Positions 52,440 through 61,208 of a stretch of 64,000 nucleotides of DNA are shown here, in pieces. The position numbers and the translations under genes were made by a program. Source of the DNA: Nocardiopsis sinuspersici (GTDB taxonomy: Bacteria; Actinomycetota; Actinomycetes; Streptosporangiales; Streptosporangiaceae). Position 1 is the first letter of the stretch; each line of letters begins with the position of its first letter. The notes beneath the pieces are model-generated. The model saw nothing but the letters and a program-made list of their open reading frames with translations. It did not search any database and had not been told where the DNA came from. The stretch lies in contig VWVT01000016.1 of the NCBI GenBank assembly GCA_008638415.1, forward strand, positions 1-64,000. The letters run 5' to 3'.

Positions 52440-53057
52440 ATGACAAAGAGGACGGAAATAACTCGCGCACTCCTGCTCAGGGCCGCACGGACGGAGTTCG
52501 CCGCGTACGGGATCGCGGGAGCGCGCGTGGACCGCATCGCCGAGCGGGCCGGAGTCAACAAACAGCGCCTCTACGCGAACTTCGGCGACAAGGAACAGCT
52601 CTTCCAGCACGTGGTGAGCGACGCCCTGGACGAGCTCTCCCAGGTCGTGGCCCTCGACGACGGCACGGACCCGGCCGCCTACGTGGCGCGCGTGTTCGAC
52701 TACCACAGGACGAAGCCCGAACTGCTCAGGCTCCTGCTGTGGGAGTCCCTGCACTACGGCGAGAAACCGCTTCCGAACGAGGAGGACCGGACCGCCCTGT
52801 ACGAGGCGAAGCTCTCCTCCCTCGCCGAGCGGACCGGCACGCCGCTCTCACGCGACACGCGGCACCTGCTGCTGAGCCTCATCGGCCTGGCGGCGTGGCC
52901 GCAGATCGTTCCCCAGCTCGCCCGGCTGATCGTGGGCCCGGACATCCACGAGGACGAGGCCCAGGCACGCCTGCGGGACCACATCATCGCCTTCGTGCGA
53001 AACGCCACGGAAACGGCTCCGTCCGTGCCCGACACCGGCACGGACGGAGCCCTCTGA
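52440..53057 (+). CDS. TetR-family repressor
   Basis: 205 aa. The HTH is at about residues 7-50 (ITRALLLRAARTEFAAYGIAGARVDRIAERAGVNKQRLYANFGDKEQLFQHV) with a TetR ligand domain after it. TATTAT at 52425-52430 followed 7 bp later by GTGATG means the transcript probably begins at the GTG (52437) or within a base of it, so the gene appears leaderless; GTG at 52437 or ATG at 52440 could start it. It does not have the sequence of ArpA-type butyrolactone receptors. The likely targets are itself, the MFS gene and the secreted protein gene at 53119-53934. Confidence 0.87.
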   Translation: MTKRTEITRALLLRAARTEFAAYGIAGARVDRIAERAGVNKQRLYANFGDKEQLFQHVVSDALDELSQVVALDDGTDPAAYVARVFDYHRTKPELLRLLLWESLHYGEKPLPNEEDRTALYEAKLSSLAERTGTPLSRDTRHLLLSLIGLAAWPQIVPQLARLIVGPDIHEDEAQARLRDHIIAFVRNATETAPSVPDTGTDGAL

Positions 53058-53118
53058 CCGTGTCGGCGATCCCGACCCCGTGAGAGGGCTGGTCAGGACC
53101 GCCGGCCACCCTGCTCGC

Positions 53119-53934
53119 TCACGCTGCGCCGTCGGCGAGGGCGGCAGGCGGAGGCGGCTGTTCGCCGCCGCCCTCCAGCGCGGCGATCCAGGTGTCGTGC
53201 AGCCACATCTGCGTGGCGCGCCGCCGGGCCGCCGTGTCCCAGGTGACGTCCCGCTCGAAGGTCACCACCCGTGAGTCGGCCCCGACGATGACCCACGCGT
53301 AGCGTCCGTCCTCGTGACGGGTCTTGACCTTGACACCGGGAATGACGTGCTCGCGCCCGTCCTCGTCCACGACCGTCTCGTCATGGCGGTCCACCCACTG
53401 CTCGGTCAGACCCCGGAGGTAGTCGTCGTCGGTCCGCCCCAGCCAGCTGTAGGCGGCCTGGCGCGCCTGCTCCGCGCCCGGCAGGTCCCGCGGGTCGTTG
53501 TGCGCGTCCGGGTCCAGGGCGGTGTATCCGACGACGCGGCCGTCCTCCCCCCTGACGACGGAGACGTGCGGTCCTCCGAGCCGGACCTCCTCCGTGGGCT
53601 GGTAGCGCGTGACCGTCACCTTCTCGCCGTCGTGGCTCCCGGTGCGGACACCGGCCTCGTGCCAGCCGGAGGGAACGGCCAGCCCCGCTTCCTCCAGCCG
53701 TGCGGACCGCACACCGCCTCCGCCGTTCTCGTCCGCCGCGGCCACCGTCTCGTCCATACCGTCCTCCTCAGTGATGTCCAGCGCATGGTCGGTCGGGCCC
53801 GGCCCCGGTTCGCTCTCCCCGGCGGCGTAGGCCCAGATCGAGGAGCCGAGCACGGCGGCGAGCGCCATGGCGAGGACTCCGGCCACCGGGGACCGCGTCC
53901 TCGCGGACCCGGCCGTACGCGTTCGTGTTGCCAT
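53119..53934 (-). CDS. Secreted or anchored protein, PepSY-like, unknown function
   Basis: 271 aa. The basic N-terminus plus hydrophobic helix (VAGVLAMALAAVLGSSIWAYAAG, about 16-38) act as signal or anchor; an acidic low-complexity linker (about 39-75) follows. The soluble part includes GRVVGYTALDPDAHNDP, ARQAAYSWLGRTDDDYLRGLTEQWVDRHDE and YAWVIVGADSRVVTFERDVTWD, reminiscent of PepSY-type folds but not certain. The ATG at 53934 has AAGGG 9 bp upstream. A CCAACTAGTTGG palindrome lies 99 bp upstream, linking it to the TetR regulator. Confidence 0.7.
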   Translation of the reverse strand: MATRTRTAGSARTRSPVAGVLAMALAAVLGSSIWAYAAGESEPGPGPTDHALDITEEDGMDETVAAADENGGGGVRSARLEEAGLAVPSGWHEAGVRTGSHDGEKVTVTRYQPTEEVRLGGPHVSVVRGEDGRVVGYTALDPDAHNDPRDLPGAEQARQAAYSWLGRTDDDYLRGLTEQWVDRHDETVVDEDGREHVIPGVKVKTRHEDGRYAWVIVGADSRVVTFERDVTWDTAARRRATQMWLHDTWIAALEGGGEQPPPPAALADGAA

Positions 53935-54032
53935 GGTCCTCATCCCTTTTCGCGACGTGTCGAGAGGGACCGGAGTACATCTCGTGGCTCAGGAGCTCCG
54001 GCCCCGACACGAGGGCAGCACCATGAAACCAA

Positions 54033-54044
54033 CCAACTAGTTGG
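54033..54044. promoter_or_regulatory. Third TetR-like operator
   Basis: CCAACTAGTTGG, a 12-bp perfect palindrome preceded by AACCAA, related to the two CAACCA/TGGTTG sites near the TetR gene. It sits upstream of the secreted protein gene (minus strand). Confidence 0.6.
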
Positions 54045-54259
54045 ATGTCAATGGGGCGCGACGGCGGACGGACAGGGCCGGGTCCTCGCGTGGTGGCCGG
54101 GTGGGCGCTGGCGGCCGGCTCCGGAACGCGGCCGCGGCCTTGACGCCGGTCGCGTCGACGCCGACCATCCGAATGCGGCCCTCCCCGCCCGCACCCTGGG
54201 GCCGCGCACCGTCAGGCCGCCCCGGCCACGGCCTCCCACCAGCGCATAACCTGGCTGAC

Positions 54260-55105
54260 GTGCCCACACCAGACATCCGACCGGGTCCGGCGGCCGGGCC
54301 GCGCGCCGCCGGGCCGTCGCGGGACGGCGCGGTCGACAGCCGCAGGCTCCCCCTCTACGCCGCCGGTGAGATCGACGTGCCGTTCGTCGTCAGGGGCAGT
54401 GCCGAGATCATCCCCCGGGACACGTTCTGGGAGGAGCACTCGCATCCGACGCACGAGCTGCTCTGGAACCAGCGGGGCGCGTCCTCGGCGACGATCGGCG
54501 CGCGGGTCTGGACGATCACCCCGGCGGTCGGCCTGTGGCTCCCCGCAGGTACGCGCCACTCCGGCTGGACGCCCGCGGGAACGTGGCACCGCGCCGCACA
54601 GTTCGGCGTCCACGCGGTGCCGCCGATCTCCGACGGGCCCGTGGCGATGGAGGTCACGCCGCTCCTGCGCCTCCTGCTCGACCGGCTCGACGCCGACGAC
54701 CTCACCCGGGACGCGCGTTCGCGGACGGAGGCGATGGTGCTCGACCTCCTCACCCCCGCCCGGCACGAGCTGATCCTGCGCATACCCGAGTCGCCGCTGC
54801 TGGCCCCCATCGCCGCCGCCGTGCGCGAGGACCCCGCCGACGCCACCACCCTGGCCGTGTGGGCGGCGCGCCTCGGCGTGAGCACACGCACCATCACACG
54901 GGCGTTCCGTTCCGAGACCGGCCTCGGGTTCAGCCAGTGGCTGGCCACCGCGCGTATGCAGCACGCGGTCGCGATGCTCGCGCGGGAGGAGGAGATCGAC
55001 GAGGTCGCCGCATGCGTGGGCTACCACTCCGCGAGCGCGTTCGGCGCGGCCTTCCGACGGATCACGGGGTTGAGTCCGGGACGGTTCCGCTCGGAGATCC
55101 AGTAG
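54260..55105 (+). CDS. AraC-family regulator with N-terminal cupin
   Basis: 281 aa. The N-terminal cupin (FWEEHSHPTHELLWNQRG, GLWLPAGTRHSG) is joined to a C-terminal double HTH (LGVSTRTITRAFRSETGLGFSQWLATARMQHAVAMLA, EVAACVGYHSASAFGAAFRRITGLSPGRFR). Start: GTG at 54260, with a CATAAC-like -10 just before it, so perhaps leaderless. It lies directly upstream of a siderophore ABC importer in the same direction; cupin-AraC proteins often control such genes in response to siderophore or iron. That role is inferred from position. Confidence 0.85.
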   Translation: MPTPDIRPGPAAGPRAAGPSRDGAVDSRRLPLYAAGEIDVPFVVRGSAEIIPRDTFWEEHSHPTHELLWNQRGASSATIGARVWTITPAVGLWLPAGTRHSGWTPAGTWHRAAQFGVHAVPPISDGPVAMEVTPLLRLLLDRLDADDLTRDARSRTEAMVLDLLTPARHELILRIPESPLLAPIAAAVREDPADATTLAVWAARLGVSTRTITRAFRSETGLGFSQWLATARMQHAVAMLAREEEIDEVAACVGYHSASAFGAAFRRITGLSPGRFRSEIQ

Positions 55106-55182
55106 GCGCCGTGTCGGGCCCCGGGCCGACCCACCGAACCAGGTTTGTCCGTTTCGCTACAAAAGGTGTCACATCTACGTGA

Positions 55183-55228
55183 TTGCGAACTCACCAAGGA
55201 CACCCTAAATTCGGTTAGGCAAACCTAA
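55183..55228 (+). promoter_or_regulatory. Promoter and iron box of the siderophore importer
   Basis: TTGCGA (55183-55188), 17 bp, TAAATT (55206-55211). Overlapping the -10 end is TTCGGTTAGGCAAACCTAA (55210-55228), matching the IdeR/DmdR consensus at 17 of 19 bases. Iron-loaded repressor bound here would block the start of transcription. The rest of 55106-55394 holds no gene. Confidence 0.85.
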
Positions 55229-55394
55229 TCTCTCGGCACCGCCGCGGCCGGGTCGACGTGTGCGTCCCCTCCACGCCCTCCGCCCGACCGCTCCCCTCCG
55301 GGGCGCACGCCCCCGTGTGCGCCCGGGGCGGTACGGGAGCCGGACCATGGCACCGCCATGGCTGAGGCCACACGGCCGCAATGGGAAGGAAACC

Positions 55395-56435
55395 ATGTCC
55401 CGCGTTTCAAGGCTGGCCGCGCTCGGCACGGCCGCGCTGCTCACCGCCGGGCTCGCCGCCTGCTCCTCGTCCTCCGCCGACTCCTCCGGCGACTCCTCCG
55501 GCGGGGACGGCGGCACCGGAGACTGGACCCCCGTCACCATCGAGCACGCCCTCGGCACGACGACCATCGAGTCCGAGCCCGAGCGGGTCGCGACGGTGAA
55601 CTGGGCCAACCACGAGGTCCCGCTGGCCCTGGGCGTCGTGCCGGTCGGTATGGCCGCCGCCAACTTCGGTGACGACAACGGCGACGGCGTGCTCCCGTGG
55701 GTCGAGGAGAAGCTCGGCGAACTGGACGCGGAGACACCGGTGCTGTTCGACGAGACGGACGGGATCGACTTCGAGGCGGTCGCGGACACCCGGCCGGACG
55801 TGATCCTCGCCGCCTACTCCGGGCTGACCCAGGAGGACTACGACACGCTGAGCGAGATCGCTCCCGTCGTCGCCTACCCCGAGACCGCCTGGGGAACGCC
55901 CTGGCGGGAGATGATCCGGTTGAACAGCCAGGCCCTGGGCATGGCGGACGAGGGAGAGGAGCTCATCGCCTCCCTCGAAAAGGACATCGAGGACTCGGTC
56001 GCGGAGTACCCGCAGATCGAGGGCGGCTCGGCGATGTTCCTGACGCACGTGGACACCACTGACCTGAGCGAGGTCAGCTTCTACACCACGCACGACACCC
56101 GGGCCATGTTCTTCGAGGACCTGGGACTGACGACACCGGAGAGCATCGCGACCGCCTCGGAGAGCACCGACCGGTTCTCCCTGAGCCAGAGCGCCGAGCA
56201 GGCGGACGCGTTCGACGACGTCGACATCATCGTCACCTACGGCGGCGAGGAGCTCGTGAGCGCCCTGGAGGGCGACCCGCTGCTGTCGCAGATGCCCGCG
56301 GTGGAGAACGGCGCGATCGTCGGCCTCCCCGGGAGCAGCCCCCTCGGCACGGCCGCGAACCCGACCCCGCTGTCGATCTCGTGGGTCCTGGACGACTACC
56401 TGTCGCTCCTCGCCGAAGCCGCCGACAAGGCGTAG
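55395..56435 (+). CDS. Ferric-siderophore ABC transporter, binding lipoprotein
   Basis: 346 aa. The lipoprotein signal (AALLTAGLAACSSSS) gives a Cys anchor, then a Ser/Gly linker and a FecB/FhuD-type binding domain: RVATVNWANHEVPLALGVVPVGMAAAN, DGIDFEAVADTRPDVILAAYSGLTQEDYDTLSEIAPVVAY, FDDVDIIVTYGGEELVSALEGDPLLSQMPAVENG. The QEDYDTLSEIAPVVAY stretch is typical of siderophore binders. GGAAGGA precedes the ATG. It starts the four-gene operon under the iron box. Confidence 0.9.
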   Translation: MSRVSRLAALGTAALLTAGLAACSSSSADSSGDSSGGDGGTGDWTPVTIEHALGTTTIESEPERVATVNWANHEVPLALGVVPVGMAAANFGDDNGDGVLPWVEEKLGELDAETPVLFDETDGIDFEAVADTRPDVILAAYSGLTQEDYDTLSEIAPVVAYPETAWGTPWREMIRLNSQALGMADEGEELIASLEKDIEDSVAEYPQIEGGSAMFLTHVDTTDLSEVSFYTTHDTRAMFFEDLGLTTPESIATASESTDRFSLSQSAEQADAFDDVDIIVTYGGEELVSALEGDPLLSQMPAVENGAIVGLPGSSPLGTAANPTPLSISWVLDDYLSLLAEAADKA

Positions 56436-56437
56436 CG

Positions 56438-57478
56438 GTGACGACGACCTCCCCCGCCGTCTCGGGCGCCGCAGCCGTGCGGCGCCCGAGGCGCGGCAGG
56501 ACCCTCTGGCTGCTCGTCGTACTGGGCGCGCTGGGCGCGCTCATGTTCGCCTCGGTCGCCGTCGGCTCCCGCGACGTGCCCTGGTCCGCCGTCGCTGCGG
56601 CGCTCGGCGGCTCCGCCGAGGGCTTCGACCAGGCGGCGGTCGCCAAACGGATCCCCCGGACGCTGCTGGCCGTCCTCGCCGGTGCCGCACTGGGCGTGGC
56701 GGGAGCGGTCATGCAGGGCGTGACGCGCAACCCGCTGGCCGACCCGGGCATCCTGGGCGTGAACATGGGGGCCTCGCTCGCCGTCGTCACGGGTATCGCC
56801 TACTTCGGCCTGGCGTCCGCGACCAGTTTCATCTGGGTGGCGATCACCGGCGCGGGCCTCACCATGGTGTTCGTCTACACGGTCGGCTCCCTGGGGCGGG
56901 GCGGGGCGACACCGCTCAAGCTCGCCCTCGCCGGCGCGGCGGTCTCCGCCGCCCTGGCGTCGTTCATCAGCGCCGTCGTGCTCCCGCGCAACGACATCGC
57001 CGACGGGGTCCGGTCCTGGCAGATCGGCGGCGTGGGCGGCGGGACGTTCGACAGCATCACGCAGGCACTCCCCTTCCTCACGGCCGGGCTCGCCGTCTGC
57101 CTGCTGTCGGCGCGGGCGCTCAACCTCCTCGCCCTGGGCGACGACCTCGCCGCGGGCCTGGGTGAGCGTGTCGCGGTCGCACGCGGGGCGGCCTTCCTCG
57201 GCGCGGTCGTGCTGTGCGGTGCGACCACCGCCGTCACCGGGCCGATCGGTTTCGTCGGCCTCGTCGTCCCGCACATGTGCCGGTTGCTCGTGGGTGTCGA
57301 CCACCGGTGGCTGATCCCGTTCTCGGCGCTGGGCGGCGCCGCCCTCCTGACCGCGGCGGACGTGGTCGGCCGCGTCGTGGCGCGCCCCGGGGAGATCGAC
57401 GTGGGGATCGTGACCGCGCTGATCGGCGCCCCGTTCTTCATCCACATCGTCCGCCGTCAGAAGGTCCGTGCACTGTGA
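56438..57478 (+). CDS. Ferric-siderophore ABC transporter permease 1
   Basis: 346-aa FecCD-family permease, about ten TM helices: RIPRTLLAVLAGAALGVAGAVMQGVTRNPLADPGILGVNMGASLAVV and GPIGFVGLVVPHMCRLLVGVDHRWLIP are signature blocks. The GTG start is 2 bp after the previous stop. Its end overlaps the next gene by GTGA. Confidence 0.92.
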   Translation: MTTTSPAVSGAAAVRRPRRGRTLWLLVVLGALGALMFASVAVGSRDVPWSAVAAALGGSAEGFDQAAVAKRIPRTLLAVLAGAALGVAGAVMQGVTRNPLADPGILGVNMGASLAVVTGIAYFGLASATSFIWVAITGAGLTMVFVYTVGSLGRGGATPLKLALAGAAVSAALASFISAVVLPRNDIADGVRSWQIGGVGGGTFDSITQALPFLTAGLAVCLLSARALNLLALGDDLAAGLGERVAVARGAAFLGAVVLCGATTAVTGPIGFVGLVVPHMCRLLVGVDHRWLIPFSALGGAALLTAADVVGRVVARPGEIDVGIVTALIGAPFFIHIVRRQKVRAL

Positions 57479-58533
57479 GCACCTCCACCGTCGACACCGT
57501 GAGCGCCTCCACCGTCGAGATGGTCACCCGCGGCCGGGTGCGCCGCGCGCACCGGCGGCGCACCGTGATCGCCGTCCTCGCCGTCTCGATCGTCCTCGTG
57601 TTCGCCCTGACCCTGATGGTCGGACGGACCTTCTACCCGCCCGGCGACGTCGTGCGGGTGATCCTGGGACAGGACGTGCCCGGCGCCTCGTTCACCGTCG
57701 GACGGCTCCGGCTGCCGCGGGCCGCGCTCGCGGTGGTGGCGGGGCTGTGCTTCGGGCTCTCCGGCGTCACGTTCCAGACCATGCTGCGCAACCCCCTCGC
57801 CAGCCCGGACATCATCGGCATCAGCGCGGGGGCGAGCGCGGCGGCGACGTTCGCGATCGTGGTGCTCTCGCTCGGCGAGACCGGGGTGTCGGTCTTCGCG
57901 ATCGCCGTCGGCCTGCTGGTGGCCCTGGCCGTGTACGTGCTGTCCTTCAAGGACGGGGTCGCCGGGACGCGCCTCATCCTGATCGGCATCGGCATCGCGG
58001 CCATGCTCGAGAGCGTCACCGCCTACATCCTGGACCAGGCCGCCGAGTGGGACCTCCAGGAGGCGATGCGCTGGCTGACCGGCAGCCTCAACGGCGCCAC
58101 CTGGGACAAGGCCGTCCCGGTCGTCGTCGCGCTGCTCGTGCTCACCCCCGTGCTCCTGTACCAGGCGGGCAACCTCGCCACGCTCCAACTGGGCGACGAC
58201 ACCGCGTCGGCCCTCGGCGTGCGCGTGGACCGCACCCGGCTCGTCGCGATCGTCGGGGCGGTGGGGCTCATCGCCTTCGCGACCGCCGCGGCGGGGCCGA
58301 TCGCCTTCGTCGCCTTCCTCTCGGGCCCGATCGCGGCGCGCCTCGTCGGGCCGAACGGCTCCCTGCTCGTGCCCTCCGCGCTGGTCGGGGCGCTGCTGGT
58401 CCTGACCGCCGACCTGTGCGCGCAGTTCGCCTTCGGGACCCGCTACCCGGTCGGGGTCGTCACCGGTGTGCTCGGCGCGCCCTACCTCGTCTACCTGATC
58501 GTCCGCACCAACCGCGTGGGAGGCTCCCTGTGA
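57475..58533 (+). CDS. Ferric-siderophore ABC transporter permease 2
   Basis: 352-aa FecCD permease: RLPRAALAVVAGLCFGLSGVTFQTMLRNPLASPDIIGISAGASAAATF and GPIAFVAFLSGPIAARLVGPNGSLLVPSALVGALLVL. The N-terminal repeat VSTSTVDTVSASTVEMV is unusual and may mean the true start is a later codon; GTG at 57475 is supported by the overlap. Confidence 0.92.
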   Translation: MSTSTVDTVSASTVEMVTRGRVRRAHRRRTVIAVLAVSIVLVFALTLMVGRTFYPPGDVVRVILGQDVPGASFTVGRLRLPRAALAVVAGLCFGLSGVTFQTMLRNPLASPDIIGISAGASAAATFAIVVLSLGETGVSVFAIAVGLLVALAVYVLSFKDGVAGTRLILIGIGIAAMLESVTAYILDQAAEWDLQEAMRWLTGSLNGATWDKAVPVVVALLVLTPVLLYQAGNLATLQLGDDTASALGVRVDRTRLVAIVGAVGLIAFATAAAGPIAFVAFLSGPIAARLVGPNGSLLVPSALVGALLVLTADLCAQFAFGTRYPVGVVTGVLGAPYLVYLIVRTNRVGGSL

Positions 58534-59363
58534 CCACGGCCCATTCGCTCCTCGTCGAGGAACTGACGCTCGGCTACAAGGACCACGTCGTCATCGAGTC
58601 CCTCGACCTCGCCGTCCCGCCCGGGCGGATCACCGCGATCGTCGGCGCCAACGCGTGCGGCAAGTCCACCCTGCTCCGCTCGATGTCGCGGCTGCTCGCG
58701 CCCCGGGGCGGGCACGTGCTCCTCGACGGCAAGGAGGTCCACCGCCTTCCGCCGAAGGAGGTCGCGCGCACGCTCGGCCTGCTTCCGCAGTCACCGATCG
58801 CTCCGGAGGGCATCACCGTGAGCGACCTCGTCGGGCGGGGGCGCCACCCCCACCAGAGGATGCTCTCCCGGTGGAGCAGGGAGGACGACGAGGCCGTGGC
58901 CGCCGCCCTGGAGGTGACGCGGACGGTCGGCCTCGCCGACAGGCCCGTCGACGAGCTCTCCGGGGGGCAGCGCCAGCGCGTCTGGATCGCCATGGCCCTG
59001 GCCCAGCGCACCGACCTGCTCCTGCTCGACGAGCCGACCACCTTCCTCGACGTCAGCCACCAGGTCGAGGTCCTCGACCTGCTCACCGACCTCAACCGCT
59101 CGCTCGGGACGACGATCGTGATGGTCCTGCACGACCTCAACCTCGCCGCGCGGTACGCCGACCACCTCGTCGCGCTCGCGTCCGGCCGGCTCCACGCGGC
59201 GGGCACGCCAGAGCAGGTGCTCACTCCCGAAACGGTGCGGATCGTGTTCGGGCTCCGCAGCGAGATCATCACCGATCCCACGTCGGGGAAACCGCTCATG
59301 CTTCCCATCGGCAGGTACCACGGCGCGGTGGCGGAGGAGAGACGGGTGGCGGAGAGCGGGTGA
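58530..59363 (+). CDS. Ferric-siderophore ABC transporter ATPase
   Basis: 277 aa. Walker A AIVGANACGKSTLLRSMSRLL (the usual GPNGCGKST becomes GANACGKST), signature ELSGGQRQRVWIAMALAQ, Walker B LLLLDEPTTFLDVSHQ, switch VMVLHDLNLAARYADH. The GTG start overlaps the permease stop. Typical FepC/FhuC type; completes the importer. Confidence 0.93.
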   Translation: MTTAHSLLVEELTLGYKDHVVIESLDLAVPPGRITAIVGANACGKSTLLRSMSRLLAPRGGHVLLDGKEVHRLPPKEVARTLGLLPQSPIAPEGITVSDLVGRGRHPHQRMLSRWSREDDEAVAAALEVTRTVGLADRPVDELSGGQRQRVWIAMALAQRTDLLLLDEPTTFLDVSHQVEVLDLLTDLNRSLGTTIVMVLHDLNLAARYADHLVALASGRLHAAGTPEQVLTPETVRIVFGLRSEIITDPTSGKPLMLPIGRYHGAVAEERRVAESG

Positions 59364-59415
59364 GGGGACGCGGGCCTCGGGAGGAACGGCGGGCCAGAGG
59401 GCGGCCAGTGGGCGG

Positions 59416-59787
59416 TCAGGGGGTGTCGTCGCGCCCGTGCAGGAGGCAGAACTCGTTGCCCTCGGGATCGGCCAGCACCGTCCAACCGGCGTCCTGGGGC
59501 TGGCCCACGTCCACCTTCACCGCGCCCAGTCCCAGCAGCCGCTCCACTTCCTGGGCGACCGTCAGCCCGCCCGTGACGCGCAGGTCCAGGTGCAGGCGGT
59601 TCTTGACGGTCTTGCGCTCGGGCACGGAGAACACCTCGATTTCGGGGGTCGCCCCGTCGGCCGGTGCGAGGCTGATCCCGTCCTCGACCTCCTCCACGAT
59701 GGGCCAGTCCAGCACCCGGCTCCAGAACGCGGCCACGGTCTTGATGTCGATCGCGTCGATGGCGATCACCTGAATTCGACTTCCCAT
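59416..59787 (-). CDS. VOC-family (glyoxalase-like) protein
   Basis: 123 aa. Two beta-alpha-beta-beta-beta repeats: IDAIDIKTVAAFWSRVLDWPIVEE and HLDLRVTGGLTVAQEVERLLGLGA, ending WTVLADPEGNEFCLLHGR. The HLDL His and the Glu of GNEFCLL are likely metal positions. The family contains both enzymes and resistance or binding proteins; the function cannot be fixed. Convergent with the siderophore operon. Confidence 0.8.
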   Translation of the reverse strand: MGSRIQVIAIDAIDIKTVAAFWSRVLDWPIVEEVEDGISLAPADGATPEIEVFSVPERKTVKNRLHLDLRVTGGLTVAQEVERLLGLGAVKVDVGQPQDAGWTVLADPEGNEFCLLHGRDDTP

Positions 59788-59884
59788 GCAGGCACCCTAG
59801 GACCGCGCACCGACGACCACGCGAACCGGCCCCTCACCAGGAGGGAGGGGAAATGGTGAAGGGCCGGTTGTGTACGCGGGGGTG

Positions 59885-60055
59885 CTACTGACCGCGCACG
59901 GCGCTGACCAGGGCGGTCCACTCGACGGCGGGGACGTCGAGGTGGCCAAGCTTCCGGTTCTGGGAGTCACGCACACCAGTGATCGCTCCTTCGGCGACTT
60001 CGACACAGTTCCCACCGCGGCCGTCGCTGTAGCTGGACTTGTGCCAGTCGGTCAT
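59885..60055 (-). CDS. DUF397 protein
   Basis: 56 aa: MTDWHKSSYSDGRGGNCVEVAEG, then GVRDSQNRKLGHLDVPAVEW and a C-terminal TALVSAVRG. This is the actinobacterial DUF397 pattern (W-x-KSSYS...NCVEVA...VRDS). These small proteins are nearly always paired with an XRE regulator of the DUF5753 type, as here. The ATG overlaps the XRE stop (ATGA). Confidence 0.9.
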   Translation of the reverse strand: MTDWHKSSYSDGRGGNCVEVAEGAITGVRDSQNRKLGHLDVPAVEWTALVSAVRGQ

Positions 60056-60825
60056 GCCTGGAGCTCCTTCTTGACTTGTGTGATCAGCTCAAGCGTCGCT
60101 TGGGACGATAGTGCTTCGGCCTGCATTGCGCTGAAGAGGGTCAACGTCTCGCTGACAAGCTCGGGCTTTTCCAGGATCTCGCCCCCGACAACGTGCTCGG
60201 CGTAGAGCACCATCCTGTGCTTGTTCAGAGTGACCAGGCGAAACGGTGCGCACAGTCCCGGGTTGCCTTCCAAAGGCAGCGCCTGGATCCGGATGCTGCC
60301 GCGCTGAACCAGGTTCGCTATCCAGTCGAGCTGGTCGGCCAACACATCCACCGATCCAATGGGACGGCGCATGACGACTTCGTCAACGATGAACCAGAGA
60401 GTCGTCCGCCTGAGATCCTCCAGCCGGGACACACGAGCCCTGACAAGCTCCTCGACCTCCTCCGTGCTCGCTTGCGGACTTCGGGCGCGGATGAGCGCAC
60501 GAGCATATTCAGGGGTCTGGACCAGACCGGGGAATAGAATCGACTGATATTCCCTGATATGTCCGGCTTTCTTCTCCAGCGCCAGAGCATCACGGAAGTC
60601 CTCATGGACGCGACCCTCCTGAAGGGTGTCCTTCCAAAAGCGAAGCAGCTCGCCGTTGGTTGCATAGAGAGCATCCAACTTGTCCACATGACCGCGCCTT
60701 GGGACACGTGCAGCCCGCTCAATCGCGCCCACCATGGAGCCGGTGACTCCAAGCCTCCTACCGACTTCGGACAGGGAAAGACCCAGTTCACCACGGAGCC
60801 TTCGAACCTCTTTACCAAAAGGCAT
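60052..60825 (-). CDS. XRE-family regulator with DUF5753 domain
   Basis: 257 aa from ATG 60825 (GGAG 8 bp upstream); ATG 60852 would add nine residues without a ribosome-binding site. HTH_31-type domain at about 5-60 (KEVRRLRGELGLSLSEVGRRLGVTGSMVGAIERAARVP), then DUF5753 (EYQSILFPGLVQTPEYARALI, LWFIVDEVVMRRPIGSVDVLADQLDWI, LEGNPGLCAPFRLVTL). Members with DUF397 neighbours include BldB-associated developmental regulators and antitoxin-like systems. This region is lower in GC than average. Confidence 0.88.
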   Translation of the reverse strand: MPFGKEVRRLRGELGLSLSEVGRRLGVTGSMVGAIERAARVPRRGHVDKLDALYATNGELLRFWKDTLQEGRVHEDFRDALALEKKAGHIREYQSILFPGLVQTPEYARALIRARSPQASTEEVEELVRARVSRLEDLRRTTLWFIVDEVVMRRPIGSVDVLADQLDWIANLVQRGSIRIQALPLEGNPGLCAPFRLVTLNKHRMVLYAEHVVGGEILEKPELVSETLTLFSAMQAEALSSQATLELITQVKKELQA

Positions 60826-60852
60826 CCACTTGCTCCGAGCACCTTCGACCAT

Positions 60853-61208
60853 GGAAACATTCAACAACAAAACGCAACTCAGCACCACCCACAAATCCCA
60901 GAAAGAACAGTTGCGATGTTTCCATAGACCGCTGGCCTGCACTTGTGCATAGTTGTGCCTGGAAGAGCGAACGCTCACCCGCCCCTTGGACCGGAATGCT
61001 CCATCCACGTCGGCCAGGGACCCCCAGGGGTACGGGTGGATCGGGCCGTTCCGCAGCCACAGCGGAACAGCCACTTCACCTTTATCCCTTTTGCGAGGTT
61101 AGGGATGGAACGCACGCAATTCCATCGCAAGAAAAGCGCCTCGGGACCGAGTCCAGCGGTTCCGAGGCGCAGCCCCACCCGAACCAGAAAGCACAGAAGG
61201 TGAGACAA
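60853..61208. other. Divergent promoter region, XRE and ATPase genes
   Basis: Lower-GC stretch with the tandem TTGTGC-N4-TTGTGC around 60944-60959, a possible XRE operator. GAAGGTGAG precedes the ATPase gene. No additional gene. Confidence 0.45.

Noticed and set aside
52440..53057. Reading the TetR protein as a butyrolactone receptor (ArpA type)
   Set aside because: Its HTH and ligand domain lack ArpA-type sequence; the operators fit an ordinary repressor-efflux pair.
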